Positions 56,359 to 63,398 of a stretch of DNA of 64,000 bases are shown in pieces. A model generated the notes under the pieces. It was not told the DNA's origin. It worked only from the letters and a program-made list of their open reading frames with translations, and did not search any database. Source of the DNA: AP-15 sp963774345 (GTDB lineage Bacteria > Pseudomonadota > Alphaproteobacteria > ATCC43930 > CGMCC-115725); assembly GCA_963774345.1 (NCBI GenBank), contig CAVZFB010000062.1, positions 62,001 to 126,000 on the forward strand, read 5' to 3'. The translations under genes and the position numbers were made by a program. Position 1 is the stretch's first letter. The number at the start of each line of letters is the position of its first letter.

Positions 56359-57482
56359 CCGCCTGTTTCCCGCACTGATCCGGCCTGCGCCTCCGCAAAG
56401 GCGGCGGCGAAGTCGGCCAGCACACCCTGTTCGATCGCCGCCCTCATCGCCGCCATCAAATCGGCATAGTAATGCAAATTGTGCGCGGTCAGCAGCATCG
56501 CGCCGAGAATCTCGCCGCTGCGGCACAGATGGTGCAAATAGGCCCGGCCGTAGCCGGTGCAGGTGGGGCAGCGGCATTCCGGGTCGAGCGGCCGCGGGTC
56601 GTCGGCATGGCGTGCATTTCGCAAATTTAATGGGCCGCGGCGGGTAAAGGCCTGCGCGGTACGGCCCGAGCGCGTCGGCAATACGCAGTCGAACATGTCG
56701 ATCCCGCGTGTGACCGCGCCGACCAGGTCGGCGGGCTTGCCGACCCCCATCAGATAGCGCGGCCGGTCCGCCGGCAATGCCGGCACCGTCGCCTCGAGGA
56801 CAATGAATGTCGTCGCCTGACCCTCGCCGATCGCCAGCCCGCCGACCGCGTAGCCGTCAAAGCCGATCTCGATCACCCTGGCCGCGGAACGCTGTCGCAA
56901 ATCGGGGTGAACCCCGCCTTGGACGATGCCGAAAATGCCGTGTCGCGGCCGCTCGGCGAACGCATGGCGCGAGCGCTCGGCCCAGCGCATCGACAACTCC
57001 ATCGAAGCCTCGACCGCCTCGTACGGTGACGGATACGGCGTGCATTCGTCCAACGCCATCGTCACATCGGCGCCGAGCAGATGCTGGATCTCAATCGATC
57101 GTTCCGGCGTCAACAGATGGGCGCTGCCGTCAAGATGCGAGCGAAAGGTGACGCCGTCCTCGCCGATCTTGCGCAATTTGGCGAGCGACATGACCTGAAA
57201 CCCGCCGGAATCGGTCAGGATCGCGTATGGCCAATTCATAAAGCGATGCAGCCCGCCAAGCGCGGCAATCCGCTCCGCCCCCGGCCGCAACATCAGGTGA
57301 TAGGTGTTGCCGAGGACGAGCCGCGCGCCGGTCGCGGCAACTCCCTCGGCCGTCATCGCCTTGACCGTGGCGGCGGTCCCGACCGGCATGAAAACCGGCG
57401 TCTCGACCACGCCATGCGCGGTGACCAGCCGCCCGCGCCGCGCCGCGCCATCATGCGCCAGCAGCTCAAAACCGATGGTCAA
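56355..57482 (-). CDS. tgt: tRNA-guanine transglycosylase
   Basis: A 375-residue enzyme that swaps guanine 34 for preQ1 in tRNAs with GUN anticodons. The active region LTDSGGFQVMSLAKLRKI, the base-recognition stretch ALDECTPYPSPYEAVEASME, IVQGGVHPDLRQRSA, and the zinc site CRCPTCTGYGRAYLHHL are all present. It is first in the tgt-queF-queG operon, so base exchange, preQ1 supply and final reduction are made together. Confidence 0.97.
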   Translation of the reverse strand: MTIGFELLAHDGAARRGRLVTAHGVVETPVFMPVGTAATVKAMTAEGVAATGARLVLGNTYHLMLRPGAERIAALGGLHRFMNWPYAILTDSGGFQVMSLAKLRKIGEDGVTFRSHLDGSAHLLTPERSIEIQHLLGADVTMALDECTPYPSPYEAVEASMELSMRWAERSRHAFAERPRHGIFGIVQGGVHPDLRQRSAARVIEIGFDGYAVGGLAIGEGQATTFIVLEATVPALPADRPRYLMGVGKPADLVGAVTRGIDMFDCVLPTRSGRTAQAFTRRGPLNLRNARHADDPRPLDPECRCPTCTGYGRAYLHHLCRSGEILGAMLLTAHNLHYYADLMAAMRAAIEQGVLADFAAAFAEAQAGSVRETGG

Positions 57483-57829
57483 CCTGCGTGGCCCTCGGTG
57501 TTCGCATCATCGTAGCAGCAGACTCTGACGCGTTGCGCTGGCAACGTGCAATTGATTCCGATTCATCCTTTGCTGCGTCCGCAGCAAATCAGCAGCAAAA
57601 AATCTCGCGGACGTTGTAGATGTAACAGAGTGCGGAGGATCATGCTCCACCGAGGGATTCGCCTGCGACATTGAAATTGGGATCCAAAACTCCCACCGGT
57701 CGCTCCGCCGTGACATGCTCGAAGCGCCCCACATACCATGCGATGATGGCGAGATTAGGCATATACATGCGAACGCCTCACCCCACGCGACAAAACGCTT
57801 TGAGCGGCGGATCTCGGAGGGTTGGCCGG

Positions 57830-57858
57830 TAGGGCGGAAAATCGCAGCGCCTTCCGCC
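57830..57858 (+). repeat. REP-like palindrome, copy 1
   Basis: Stem ggcggaa (57833-57839) pairs with ttccgcc (57852-57858) around a 12-base loop that contains gcagcg. The tag taggg precedes the stem. It matches the second copy at 57973 when one is reversed. Confidence 0.55.
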
Positions 57859-57972
57859 ATTATCGCGTCTGGCCGATGTTCATCAGACCAGGCCCCAGCT
57901 GCCCTTCGGCGATGCAGCCCCGGTGGCTCAAGTGGCAACCGGACGAGAGGCACCGCCCCGGGGACAGTTGAC

Positions 57973-58001
57973 GGCGGAATATGCTGCGCTGTTCCGCCCT
58001 A
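57973..58001 (-). repeat. REP-like palindrome, copy 2 (inverse orientation)
   Basis: Stem ggcggaa (57973-57979) pairs with ttccgcc (57992-57998) and is followed by cta, the reverse complement of the tag before copy 1. The loop carries gctgcg, again the reverse of copy 1. Two inverse copies about 115 bases apart form a BIME-like pair. Confidence 0.55.
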
Positions 58002-58208
58002 CCCTTGCTGATTTCACTACCGGGGTTTGCATCCTCGATGCTTGGCGGCATCAATCGCCGAGCGACTACCTCGGGCACGCGCTGCTGCTGGCGAGCCGGC
58101 TGCGATTGTCCCGCACGTAATCGGAGATGACACCCGTGCGGCGCGCGATTTGCCTTTGCTTATAGTGCAGGCCAAGATCGCAGGCGCCAGAAGGACGTTG
58201 GAAAAGCG

Positions 58209-59075
58209 ATGAAGCACCTAGTCGCGGGACTTATCCTGACGATGCTGGCAACGCCGGCGTTCTCGGAAAACATCCAAATCGAGGAATTGCACGGCGTTTA
58301 CATGGTGCCAGTACGCATCAACGACACGATCACGATCCCTTTCGTCCTCGACAGCGGTGCCGGCGACGTTTCGGTGCCTGAAGATGTGTTCAAGACACTG
58401 ATCCGCACCCGCACCGTTACGGAGAGCGATTTCCGTGAGCCGGGAGTGTATGTCGCGGCGGACGGCTCGAAACTTATGGAGCCACGCTTCATCCTGCACG
58501 AGGTACGTGTCGGCGATCACGTCGTTAAAGACGTCGTCGCTAGCGTGGCACCGGACAGAGCCGATCCGCTCTTAGGTCAGAGCTTTCTTAATAAGCTGCC
58601 TACGTGGACGATGGACAACACCCGGCATACCCTTGTTTTTGGCAGTACGGCTTCGCCGCCGGCAGTGACTTCGCCTCAAGTAAACAAGCTTCCGTACTTA
58701 TTTGAACGGCTCGCCAATCCCGCGAACACGCTCTATAAACTCACGTTTGAAAAACTATTCCGAAATAAGCGACATGTTTCTAAGTGGTTTGTTGGATATA
58801 TCAATGACCGAGACGGGGTAGATACGCCAGGAAAAGAAATAACAATTGGGGATATTCTATATGAGATTTATGAAGTGTGCCAGCCACATAATTGCGCTGG
58901 CAGTTTTATCCATATCGTGTTCATTCCAGGAGGAAGAAAAGCTTGGGCATTCCTGACTTCGGAGAATGGACATTACCAATTATTTGGTCAGTCGCAGTTA
59001 CCAGATCTTGAGGAGACAGCAGTGATCCATTACCTGCGCCAGGGTGCACAAACGGTATGGCTAGGGACGGACTGA
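58209..59075 (+). CDS. Secreted retropepsin-like aspartic protease fused to Ivy-like lysozyme-inhibitor domain
   Basis: A 288-residue exported protein: signal peptide MKHLVAGLILTMLATPAFS (cut after Ser19). Residues about 25-150 form a single retropepsin-like lobe with the catalytic DSG (Asp48 in FVLDSGAGDVSVP) and DPLLGQSFLNKLPTWTMDN near the end, as in bacterial one-lobe proteases that work as dimers. Residues about 170-288 resemble Ivy, the inhibitor of vertebrate-type lysozyme: WFVGYINDRDG, ITIGDILYEIYEVCQ, and the inhibitory-loop-like CQPHNC (224-229, CKPHDC in E. coli Ivy), followed by an IHIVFIPGGRKAWAFL strand pair. The DNA of the second half is visibly AT-richer than the first. I know of no such fusion; the protease call is firmer than the Ivy call. 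Confidence 0.72.
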   Translation: MKHLVAGLILTMLATPAFSENIQIEELHGVYMVPVRINDTITIPFVLDSGAGDVSVPEDVFKTLIRTRTVTESDFREPGVYVAADGSKLMEPRFILHEVRVGDHVVKDVVASVAPDRADPLLGQSFLNKLPTWTMDNTRHTLVFGSTASPPAVTSPQVNKLPYLFERLANPANTLYKLTFEKLFRNKRHVSKWFVGYINDRDGVDTPGKEITIGDILYEIYEVCQPHNCAGSFIHIVFIPGGRKAWAFLTSENGHYQLFGQSQLPDLEETAVIHYLRQGAQTVWLGTD

Positions 59076-59360
59076 GCGGCATCAGGTTCAATGATAGCAG
59101 CAGACTGCTTGCTGCCTCAGTTAGCGCGGTCCCGCCGTGCCCAGGGAAGTAGCGGCGGCCGATGCGGCGCACTGGCAGGCGCGGCAGGCGTTTTCCGTCC
59201 TCTTCGCCGGTGCGGCCTGATGGTGCGATCGGTGATCGGTCAACGACCCGGTGACGAAAGTCGACGTTGCCAGCGATAACGGCGGGAGGGCGTCGGCGCT
59301 ACCGCCACCGGGGTTCGGCGACGATCCCCAAATCCGCATAGGGAGCACACAAGCCGCGGG

Positions 59361-59636
59361 TCAGTTGATGATCGCCTGCGCCCAGGCTGGCAACGGTATT
59401 CGGACATCGCCCATGACGAGGTCGCATTGCTGACTTCCGTTGAGAAGTATCCGGCCGCCGCCGTTCAACAGCAGATTGCCGCCGCCATTGAGCGTCAAGG
59501 ATTGGCTCCGGCAATCAACGTGCATCTCAAGAACTGCGACGAACGACATAAGCCCTAGGAACAGGGCAAGCGCGAGGGCGATCCACCCCCACTTATGCTT
59601 GCGTGATGCGAAAGGAGGGACGGTAATGACGGCCAT
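59361..59636 (-). CDS. Small membrane protein with NGGG repeat
   Basis: A 91-residue protein: a basic N-terminus (FASRKHKWGW), one transmembrane helix (IALALALFLGLMSFVAVLE) and an exported C-terminal part with a short repeat, LNGGGNLLLNGGGRILLNG, flanked by two cysteines. The repeat suggests a small beta-structured tip. A GAGGA site lies about ten bases before the ATG. I recognise no family. The 285 bases to its left hold no gene. Confidence 0.5.
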   Translation of the reverse strand: MAVITVPPFASRKHKWGWIALALALFLGLMSFVAVLEMHVDCRSQSLTLNGGGNLLLNGGGRILLNGSQQCDLVMGDVRIPLPAWAQAIIN

Positions 59637-59696
59637 AATAATATGTCCTCAATATACATACGATCGCAGGATAGGTGGGGCACGCTAAGGCGACGA

Positions 59697-59963
59697 TCAA
59701 GTCGTCTGGCGGCGCTCGGTCCCGGGGTTGACCGGAGGTCGAGCCTCAATCGCTCCGCGATTGACGCCGCTCACAACCATATCCACCCGCCGGCTGCCGC
59801 ACTCAGAGCAGACAAGCCGCTCGTGCCATTCCGGTACGGTCGTCTCGGCGCCGTACCGCTCGGCCATCTCGGCGGGATCGGGCTCTCCCTGATGCCGACA
59901 ATCGAGACACCAGACGATCAGCCGCACCTGGGCGGCAGCGGCATTGCCGAGCGTCATCGGCAT
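59697..59963 (-). CDS. Conserved small zinc-ribbon protein
   Basis: An 88-residue protein with two CxxC knuckles, VWCLDCRHQGEPDPAEMAER and RLVCSECGSRRVDMVVSG, about 30 residues apart. Proteins starting MTLGNAAAAxVRLIVWC are common, uncharacterised genes in alphaproteobacteria. A DNA- or RNA-binding zinc ribbon is likely, but no function is known. Met1 or Met3 could be the start. Confidence 0.72.
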   Translation of the reverse strand: MPMTLGNAAAAQVRLIVWCLDCRHQGEPDPAEMAERYGAETTVPEWHERLVCSECGSRRVDMVVSGVNRGAIEARPPVNPGTERRQTT

Positions 59964-59989
59964 TTCTCACGGCCGTGAAAAACGCAGCT

Positions 59990-61366
59990 TCATGAAGTTT
60001 CGGCAGGCGGCTGCGAGACATTGACTGACACGGAGGTCGGTTGAGCAATTATCCTGATTGAAGAGGCTTCTTTCCATTCGTCTCCTTGTACGCGCCATTG
60101 AAATCGTAGCATTTGCGGCTCAGTCAAACTAAGATTGGCGGCCCTAAACGTTACGTCTTGGCACTTAGATATGTCCCTAACATCAAGCTCAGTTCTCGCA
60201 GGGGAAACGAACTGTTGGCCTCTCTCTCCAATTACATTAAATTCGGTAACATAAATACCCATTACATTTATCTTAAATCGTGCCCACAAGCATATGGATA
60301 TTGACGCTGGAAAATCCGTAACCATTATTTGTTGGTCATATACTCCTATCAGTATGCTCTTTCCACCTTGTTCCATTCGTACATCATCGCAAAAGAGTGC
60401 GTGTTGTAACATTAGATTTGATTCGAGTTCTCGCGATGTTTCCATACTCATGCTACCGTGCTCTTGCCTAGTCCGACGGCCAGGGTGTAGATCGCTGCGA
60501 CCGATGCCGGTATTTTTCATCGTAATTCGGAATTGACGTCTGCCCCCGGCGATCGTCTCTACCTTCGTAGTCAGAATAGCGCCTGTCGAGGATCCTGACA
60601 CCGAGCAGTCATAATATGTGTCCGCAGAGGGCGAATGGCTGATGAGGCCGAAAGGCTGAATTGGAGTCTTCGGGGCGTTCCAGCGGGTAACCGCGCCGCC
60701 GCTCATACCCGGGAACACGGGAATGCTCGTCTGCACGCATGGGGCTTTGATCATGTGATCCCCCTCCGGGCAGACGCTCTCGATACGACCAACACGCACT
60801 ACCAATCGTCTCTTGATTTTTCCGAACTCGACGGGATGATCGTTGCCAGTGAATTCCATTTCACCAATACCCATCATGACTACAGGGTCGCCCACTAGAG
60901 GGATTTGATCGTCAATGGTAGACCCAAGATTAAATATCGGGTGATAAAGTGGCGCTTTTACTACGAGTAATGCGCAATCTGTGTCTCGATCCCACGCCGC
61001 CAATTCGACATCGCATAGCGTTGCGTAATTGCCTTCGTGGTAAAGACATTTCACCTGGGTTAGGTCTACTTCTGCCGCTGGCGGTAAAAATTCTTCAAGT
61101 GCTGAAGAGTGATGTAAAGGATTTGGGTTGAGTATTTTTCCAATATGGTTGAAATTGTGAGCTGCTGTTACGGCGAACGCATGATTGTCGTTTCCTTGTA
61201 AAGTGAACGCGGTTCCAATCAGTTCAATTTGCAAATCGTCCTTTACCACTAGCAGGCTAAGCAAGCACTTATTTACATTTCGCTGGTCATCATGCTCAAG
61301 TTCCAGCTCGTTCCAAACGCACCCGTTGGGGATAACGTTATGCCAGTCAAAGATTTTGTCCATCAT
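59990..61366 (-). CDS. Trypsin-like serine protease fused to a DUF6941-like domain
   Basis: A 458-residue AT-rich gene. Residues 1-270 are a chymotrypsin-fold protease: His70 in AVTAAHNFNH, Asp130 in DRDTDCALLVV, and Ser222 in PVFPGMSGGAVTRW form a complete triad. There is no signal peptide, so it may work in the cytoplasm. Residues about 318-458 (LMLQHALFCDDVRMEQGGKS, ILIGVYDQQIMVTDFPASI) match the layout of DUF6941 proteins, usually separate genes of about 130 residues. An internal Met306 could start a second protein, but the frame is continuous through the linker. Composition differs strongly from its neighbours, so recent transfer is likely. Confidence 0.72.
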   Translation of the reverse strand: MMDKIFDWHNVIPNGCVWNELELEHDDQRNVNKCLLSLLVVKDDLQIELIGTAFTLQGNDNHAFAVTAAHNFNHIGKILNPNPLHHSSALEEFLPPAAEVDLTQVKCLYHEGNYATLCDVELAAWDRDTDCALLVVKAPLYHPIFNLGSTIDDQIPLVGDPVVMMGIGEMEFTGNDHPVEFGKIKRRLVVRVGRIESVCPEGDHMIKAPCVQTSIPVFPGMSGGAVTRWNAPKTPIQPFGLISHSPSADTYYDCSVSGSSTGAILTTKVETIAGGRRQFRITMKNTGIGRSDLHPGRRTRQEHGSMSMETSRELESNLMLQHALFCDDVRMEQGGKSILIGVYDQQIMVTDFPASISICLWARFKINVMGIYVTEFNVIGERGQQFVSPARTELDVRDISKCQDVTFRAANLSLTEPQMLRFQWRVQGDEWKEASSIRIIAQPTSVSVNVSQPPAETS

Positions 61367-61371
61367 CCGAC

Positions 61372-61543
61372 GCTGTCACCTTTCTCGGTCGCCGCCGCCC
61401 GGCGCCGAGCCAATTCGACCGCGGAGATCGGTGGCAAGCTTTACACCGTCGTGTGGATGTGGCGGGGCGCAAATCAACGGATTATTTCATTTAGGAGAGC
61501 AAGCCGTGGCGAAGAAAGAGCATATCGTCAGATATTCGGCTAA
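61372..61543 (+). pseudogene. brnT: brnT toxin gene, 5' truncated
   Basis: From about 61424 the frame reads EIGGKLYTVVWMWRGANQRI, then ISFRRASRGEERAYRQIFG and a stop, the C-terminal half of BrnT ribonuclease toxins (normal pattern IGxRLYTVVWTxR...RIISARRASRxEER). The first half, with the catalytic N-terminal region, is missing: upstream bases belong to the 5' end of the divergent AT-rich protease gene. It overlaps the brnA start by 38 bases, the usual brnTA arrangement. I infer that insertion of the AT-rich segment cut the toxin gene. Confidence 0.65.
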
Positions 61544-61829
61544 GGATCTGGCCGGCAAGCGCGAGCGCGGGGAGACCCGCTCTGATTGGGCTCGTGCAGC
61601 CGCGATGACTGGAGAGGAGATCGAGCGCGATATCGCCTCCGACCCTAGCGAGGCGGGGATGGTGGTGGATTGGGATACCGTGTCGGTCAAGCTACCCCAA
61701 GCGAAGGCTGACCTGCATATGCGCATCGACCGCGATGTGCTGGACTTTTTTCGTAAGGCGGGACGCGGCTATCAAACCCGCATCAATGCGGTGTTGCGCT
61801 CCTATGTCGAGAGGGCGAGGCGCGGGTGA
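61506..61829 (+). CDS. brnA: BrnA antitoxin
   Basis: A 107-residue ribbon-helix-helix antitoxin. After the GTG start (AGGAG site eight bases before) the sequence reads AKKEHIVRYSAKDLAGKRER, and the DNA-binding C-terminal end is LHMRIDRDVLDFFRKAGRGY followed by QTRINAVLRSYVE, typical of BrnA. It normally neutralises BrnT and represses the brnTA promoter. Here the toxin gene is truncated, leaving the antitoxin without a partner in cis. Confidence 0.88.
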   Translation: MAKKEHIVRYSAKDLAGKRERGETRSDWARAAAMTGEEIERDIASDPSEAGMVVDWDTVSVKLPQAKADLHMRIDRDVLDFFRKAGRGYQTRINAVLRSYVERARRG

Positions 61830-61878
61830 AGAGCGCCTGTGCCGGATTTCTTCATGTGGGCGATCGATCAGGCAGGCG

Positions 61879-62949
61879 TCACCGTAAAGAAGACACGGTA
61901 GTGCCGACCGCCGGCGTGAGTGTCGGCCGCCCAATGTTCGCAGAAAAGAATTCGTCACACCCCGAAAGCCGGTGCCTATGGCGAAAATGGATCCCGGCTT
62001 TCGTGTTGTGTCCCGAGAGGTTAGCGAGGAGTTCGGCGGGTGCTTGATAGCCGAGGCATCGCAGGCGGGTGCGATTGTAATCGGCGACAAAGGTGGTGAG
62101 ATAGGCATAGCGCTCGGCATGGTCGAGAAAGCGGCGGTGGTGGGCGGCGCGGTTCTGCGGCATGCGGTCGAGGTGGTCACCGAGGCGGCGGTTGAACCGC
62201 TCGACCATGCCGTTGGTCTGGGGCCGAAACGGGCGGGCAAGGCGGTGGATAATGACGCGCCCGGTGCACACCCGATAGAAGGGATGGTGGCCCGAGGGTT
62301 TGTCATGAGGCTTGTCTTTCTTGTCGACGGCGAAGCGGTCGGTGAATTCGGAGCCGTTATCGGTCAGCACGGTGTGGACGGAGAGCGGGAAGCGGTCGAG
62401 GAAGCGGTTGAGAAAACCCGCTGCGGTTTGGGCCCGGCGATCGGGCAGGATCTCGAGGTAGACGAAGCGGGTGGCGCGGTCGATCGCGACATAGGCGTAA
62501 CTGCGGCGGCGGTTGAGCGGCGGCAGATATTTGACGTCGATGTGGATGAAGCCGGCCGGGGCGTCGGTGTGGAACATGGCGGTCGGAGCTTGTTGCTGGC
62601 TGCGGCGGGCGGACAGGCCGTAGCGCTGCAGGCAACGGTGGATGGCGCTGCGCGACAGCGCGGGGTTGATGCAACGCCGCATTGCTTCGACGATGTCGTC
62701 GAGCGGCAGTGCCAAGCTGCGGCGCAATTCGACGATCAAGCCTTCTTCCCATTCCGTCATCGTCGTGGCCAGCCGGTGCGGGCGGGTGGATCGATCGACG
62801 ATCTCCCGTCGCGCCTTCCAACGCGCCACGGTGCGGCTGTGGATGCCGAGTTCGCGGGCCAGGGCGGCGTTGCTCGCCCGGCTTTTCTGGATATAGGCGC
62901 GGGTGCGCGGCGTGGTGGTGGCATTGGCGTGGAGCTTGAGATCCATCAC
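61879..62949 (-). CDS. IS481 family transposase
   Basis: A 356-residue DDE transposase. An N-terminal helix-turn-helix (NAALARELGIHSRTVARWKA), then the rve core: FIHIDVKYLPPL (first Asp), VLTDNGSEFTDRFAV (second Asp) and PQTNGMVERFNRRLGDHLDR (Glu). It ends like IS481 proteins at YNRTRLRCLGYQAPAELLAN; the following 45 residues run into flanking sequence and are doubtful, so the native stop may be lost. Frame intact through the catalytic core. It lies right after brnA and is in the opposite direction. Confidence 0.9.
   Translation of the reverse strand: MMDLKLHANATTTPRTRAYIQKSRASNAALARELGIHSRTVARWKARREIVDRSTRPHRLATTMTEWEEGLIVELRRSLALPLDDIVEAMRRCINPALSRSAIHRCLQRYGLSARRSQQQAPTAMFHTDAPAGFIHIDVKYLPPLNRRRSYAYVAIDRATRFVYLEILPDRRAQTAAGFLNRFLDRFPLSVHTVLTDNGSEFTDRFAVDKKDKPHDKPSGHHPFYRVCTGRVIIHRLARPFRPQTNGMVERFNRRLGDHLDRMPQNRAAHHRRFLDHAERYAYLTTFVADYNRTRLRCLGYQAPAELLANLSGHNTKAGIHFRHRHRLSGCDEFFSANIGRPTLTPAVGTTVSSLR
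61963..62003. repeat. Perfect 10-base inverted repeat at transposase 3' end
   Basis: cgaaagccgg (61963-61972) and ccggctttcg (61994-62003) are exact reverse complements with a 21-base loop. It lies at the very end of the transposase frame, after the last family-like residues, so the frame beyond it is probably not native. It may be a REP-type palindrome or part of the element's terminus. Confidence 0.5.
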
Positions 62950-63020
62950 CGGGTTCTCCCCCCGATCGGTCGAAGGCGGCGTGGGTGCGTCGTCGGGACG
63001 CTCGCCCCGGTGGGTCCACA
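61963..63020 (-). mobile_element. IS481-family insertion sequence (ends tentative)
   Basis: The element carries the transposase above. The right end is proposed at 63020, where the minus strand reads TGTGGACCCACCGGGGCGAG inward, with the TG start common to this family. I could not find a matching left repeat; the left bound is placed at the palindrome where the transposase homology stops. No target duplication was identified, so the insertion may be old or truncated on its left. Confidence 0.45.
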
Positions 63021-63398
63021 GTCACCTCCCGCGCGCCGCGCCGCCAGACTCTGCGGCAGTCGTGGCGCCGGCGCGCGGGTCCCTCCTGTGGACTACCGGG
63101 ACGAGCTGCGCCTGGTCTGGCCGCAATTGCCGCCGCAGCCACATGACAGCCTGCCACAATCGGACGCTGTCGCGCCAATCTTCCGAGACGAAACACTTTC
63201 GCCGGGAAGACGAGTACGGAGCCGCTGCACGGAATCGCCCTAGTCAGTCCGAGCGCTAGGTCGATAATTTGCAGTTGCACCCTCAATCAAAGTTCTGCTG
63301 CGCCCGCCTCCGATCAGCACCAATCGGTACAGTTATTTGCGGAACTCCCTAGGCTTTTCCATCCTCCGCTGCTGGGTCGGTCGCGCTCGCGGCCAGCG
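62950..63398. other. Gene-free region beside the IS
   Basis: About 450 bases with no gene I can support. It contains two similar 20-base sequences in opposite orientation (63000-63020 minus and 63087-63106 plus), TGTGGAC-ACCGGG-CGAGC, facing away from each other across a 66-base spacer. The second looks like the end of another related element whose body is missing. Confidence 0.45.

Larger units (their letters stand above)
57483..58208. other. Gene-poor region between tgt and the protease-Ivy gene
   Basis: About 725 bases without a credible coding sequence: open frames here lack start sites, ribosome-binding sites and recognisable protein sequence. It contains two REP-like palindromes in opposite orientation (57830-57858 and 57973-58001). 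The rest looks like ordinary spacer. The change from dense housekeeping genes to accessory genes happens here. Confidence 0.55.

Noticed and set aside
57507..57953. Minus-strand open frame of 148 codons in the gap after tgt
   Set aside because: Composition and sequence look random, it runs through a REP-like palindrome and has no supported start.
59121..59348. Minus-strand 75-codon open frame
   Set aside because: Alanine/serine-rich random-looking sequence without a ribosome-binding site or family match.
61972..63243. Long plus-strand open frame of 423 codons over the IS
   Set aside because: It is antisense to the IS481 transposase, rich in valine, glycine and glutamate from mirrored codons, and has no recognisable domain.
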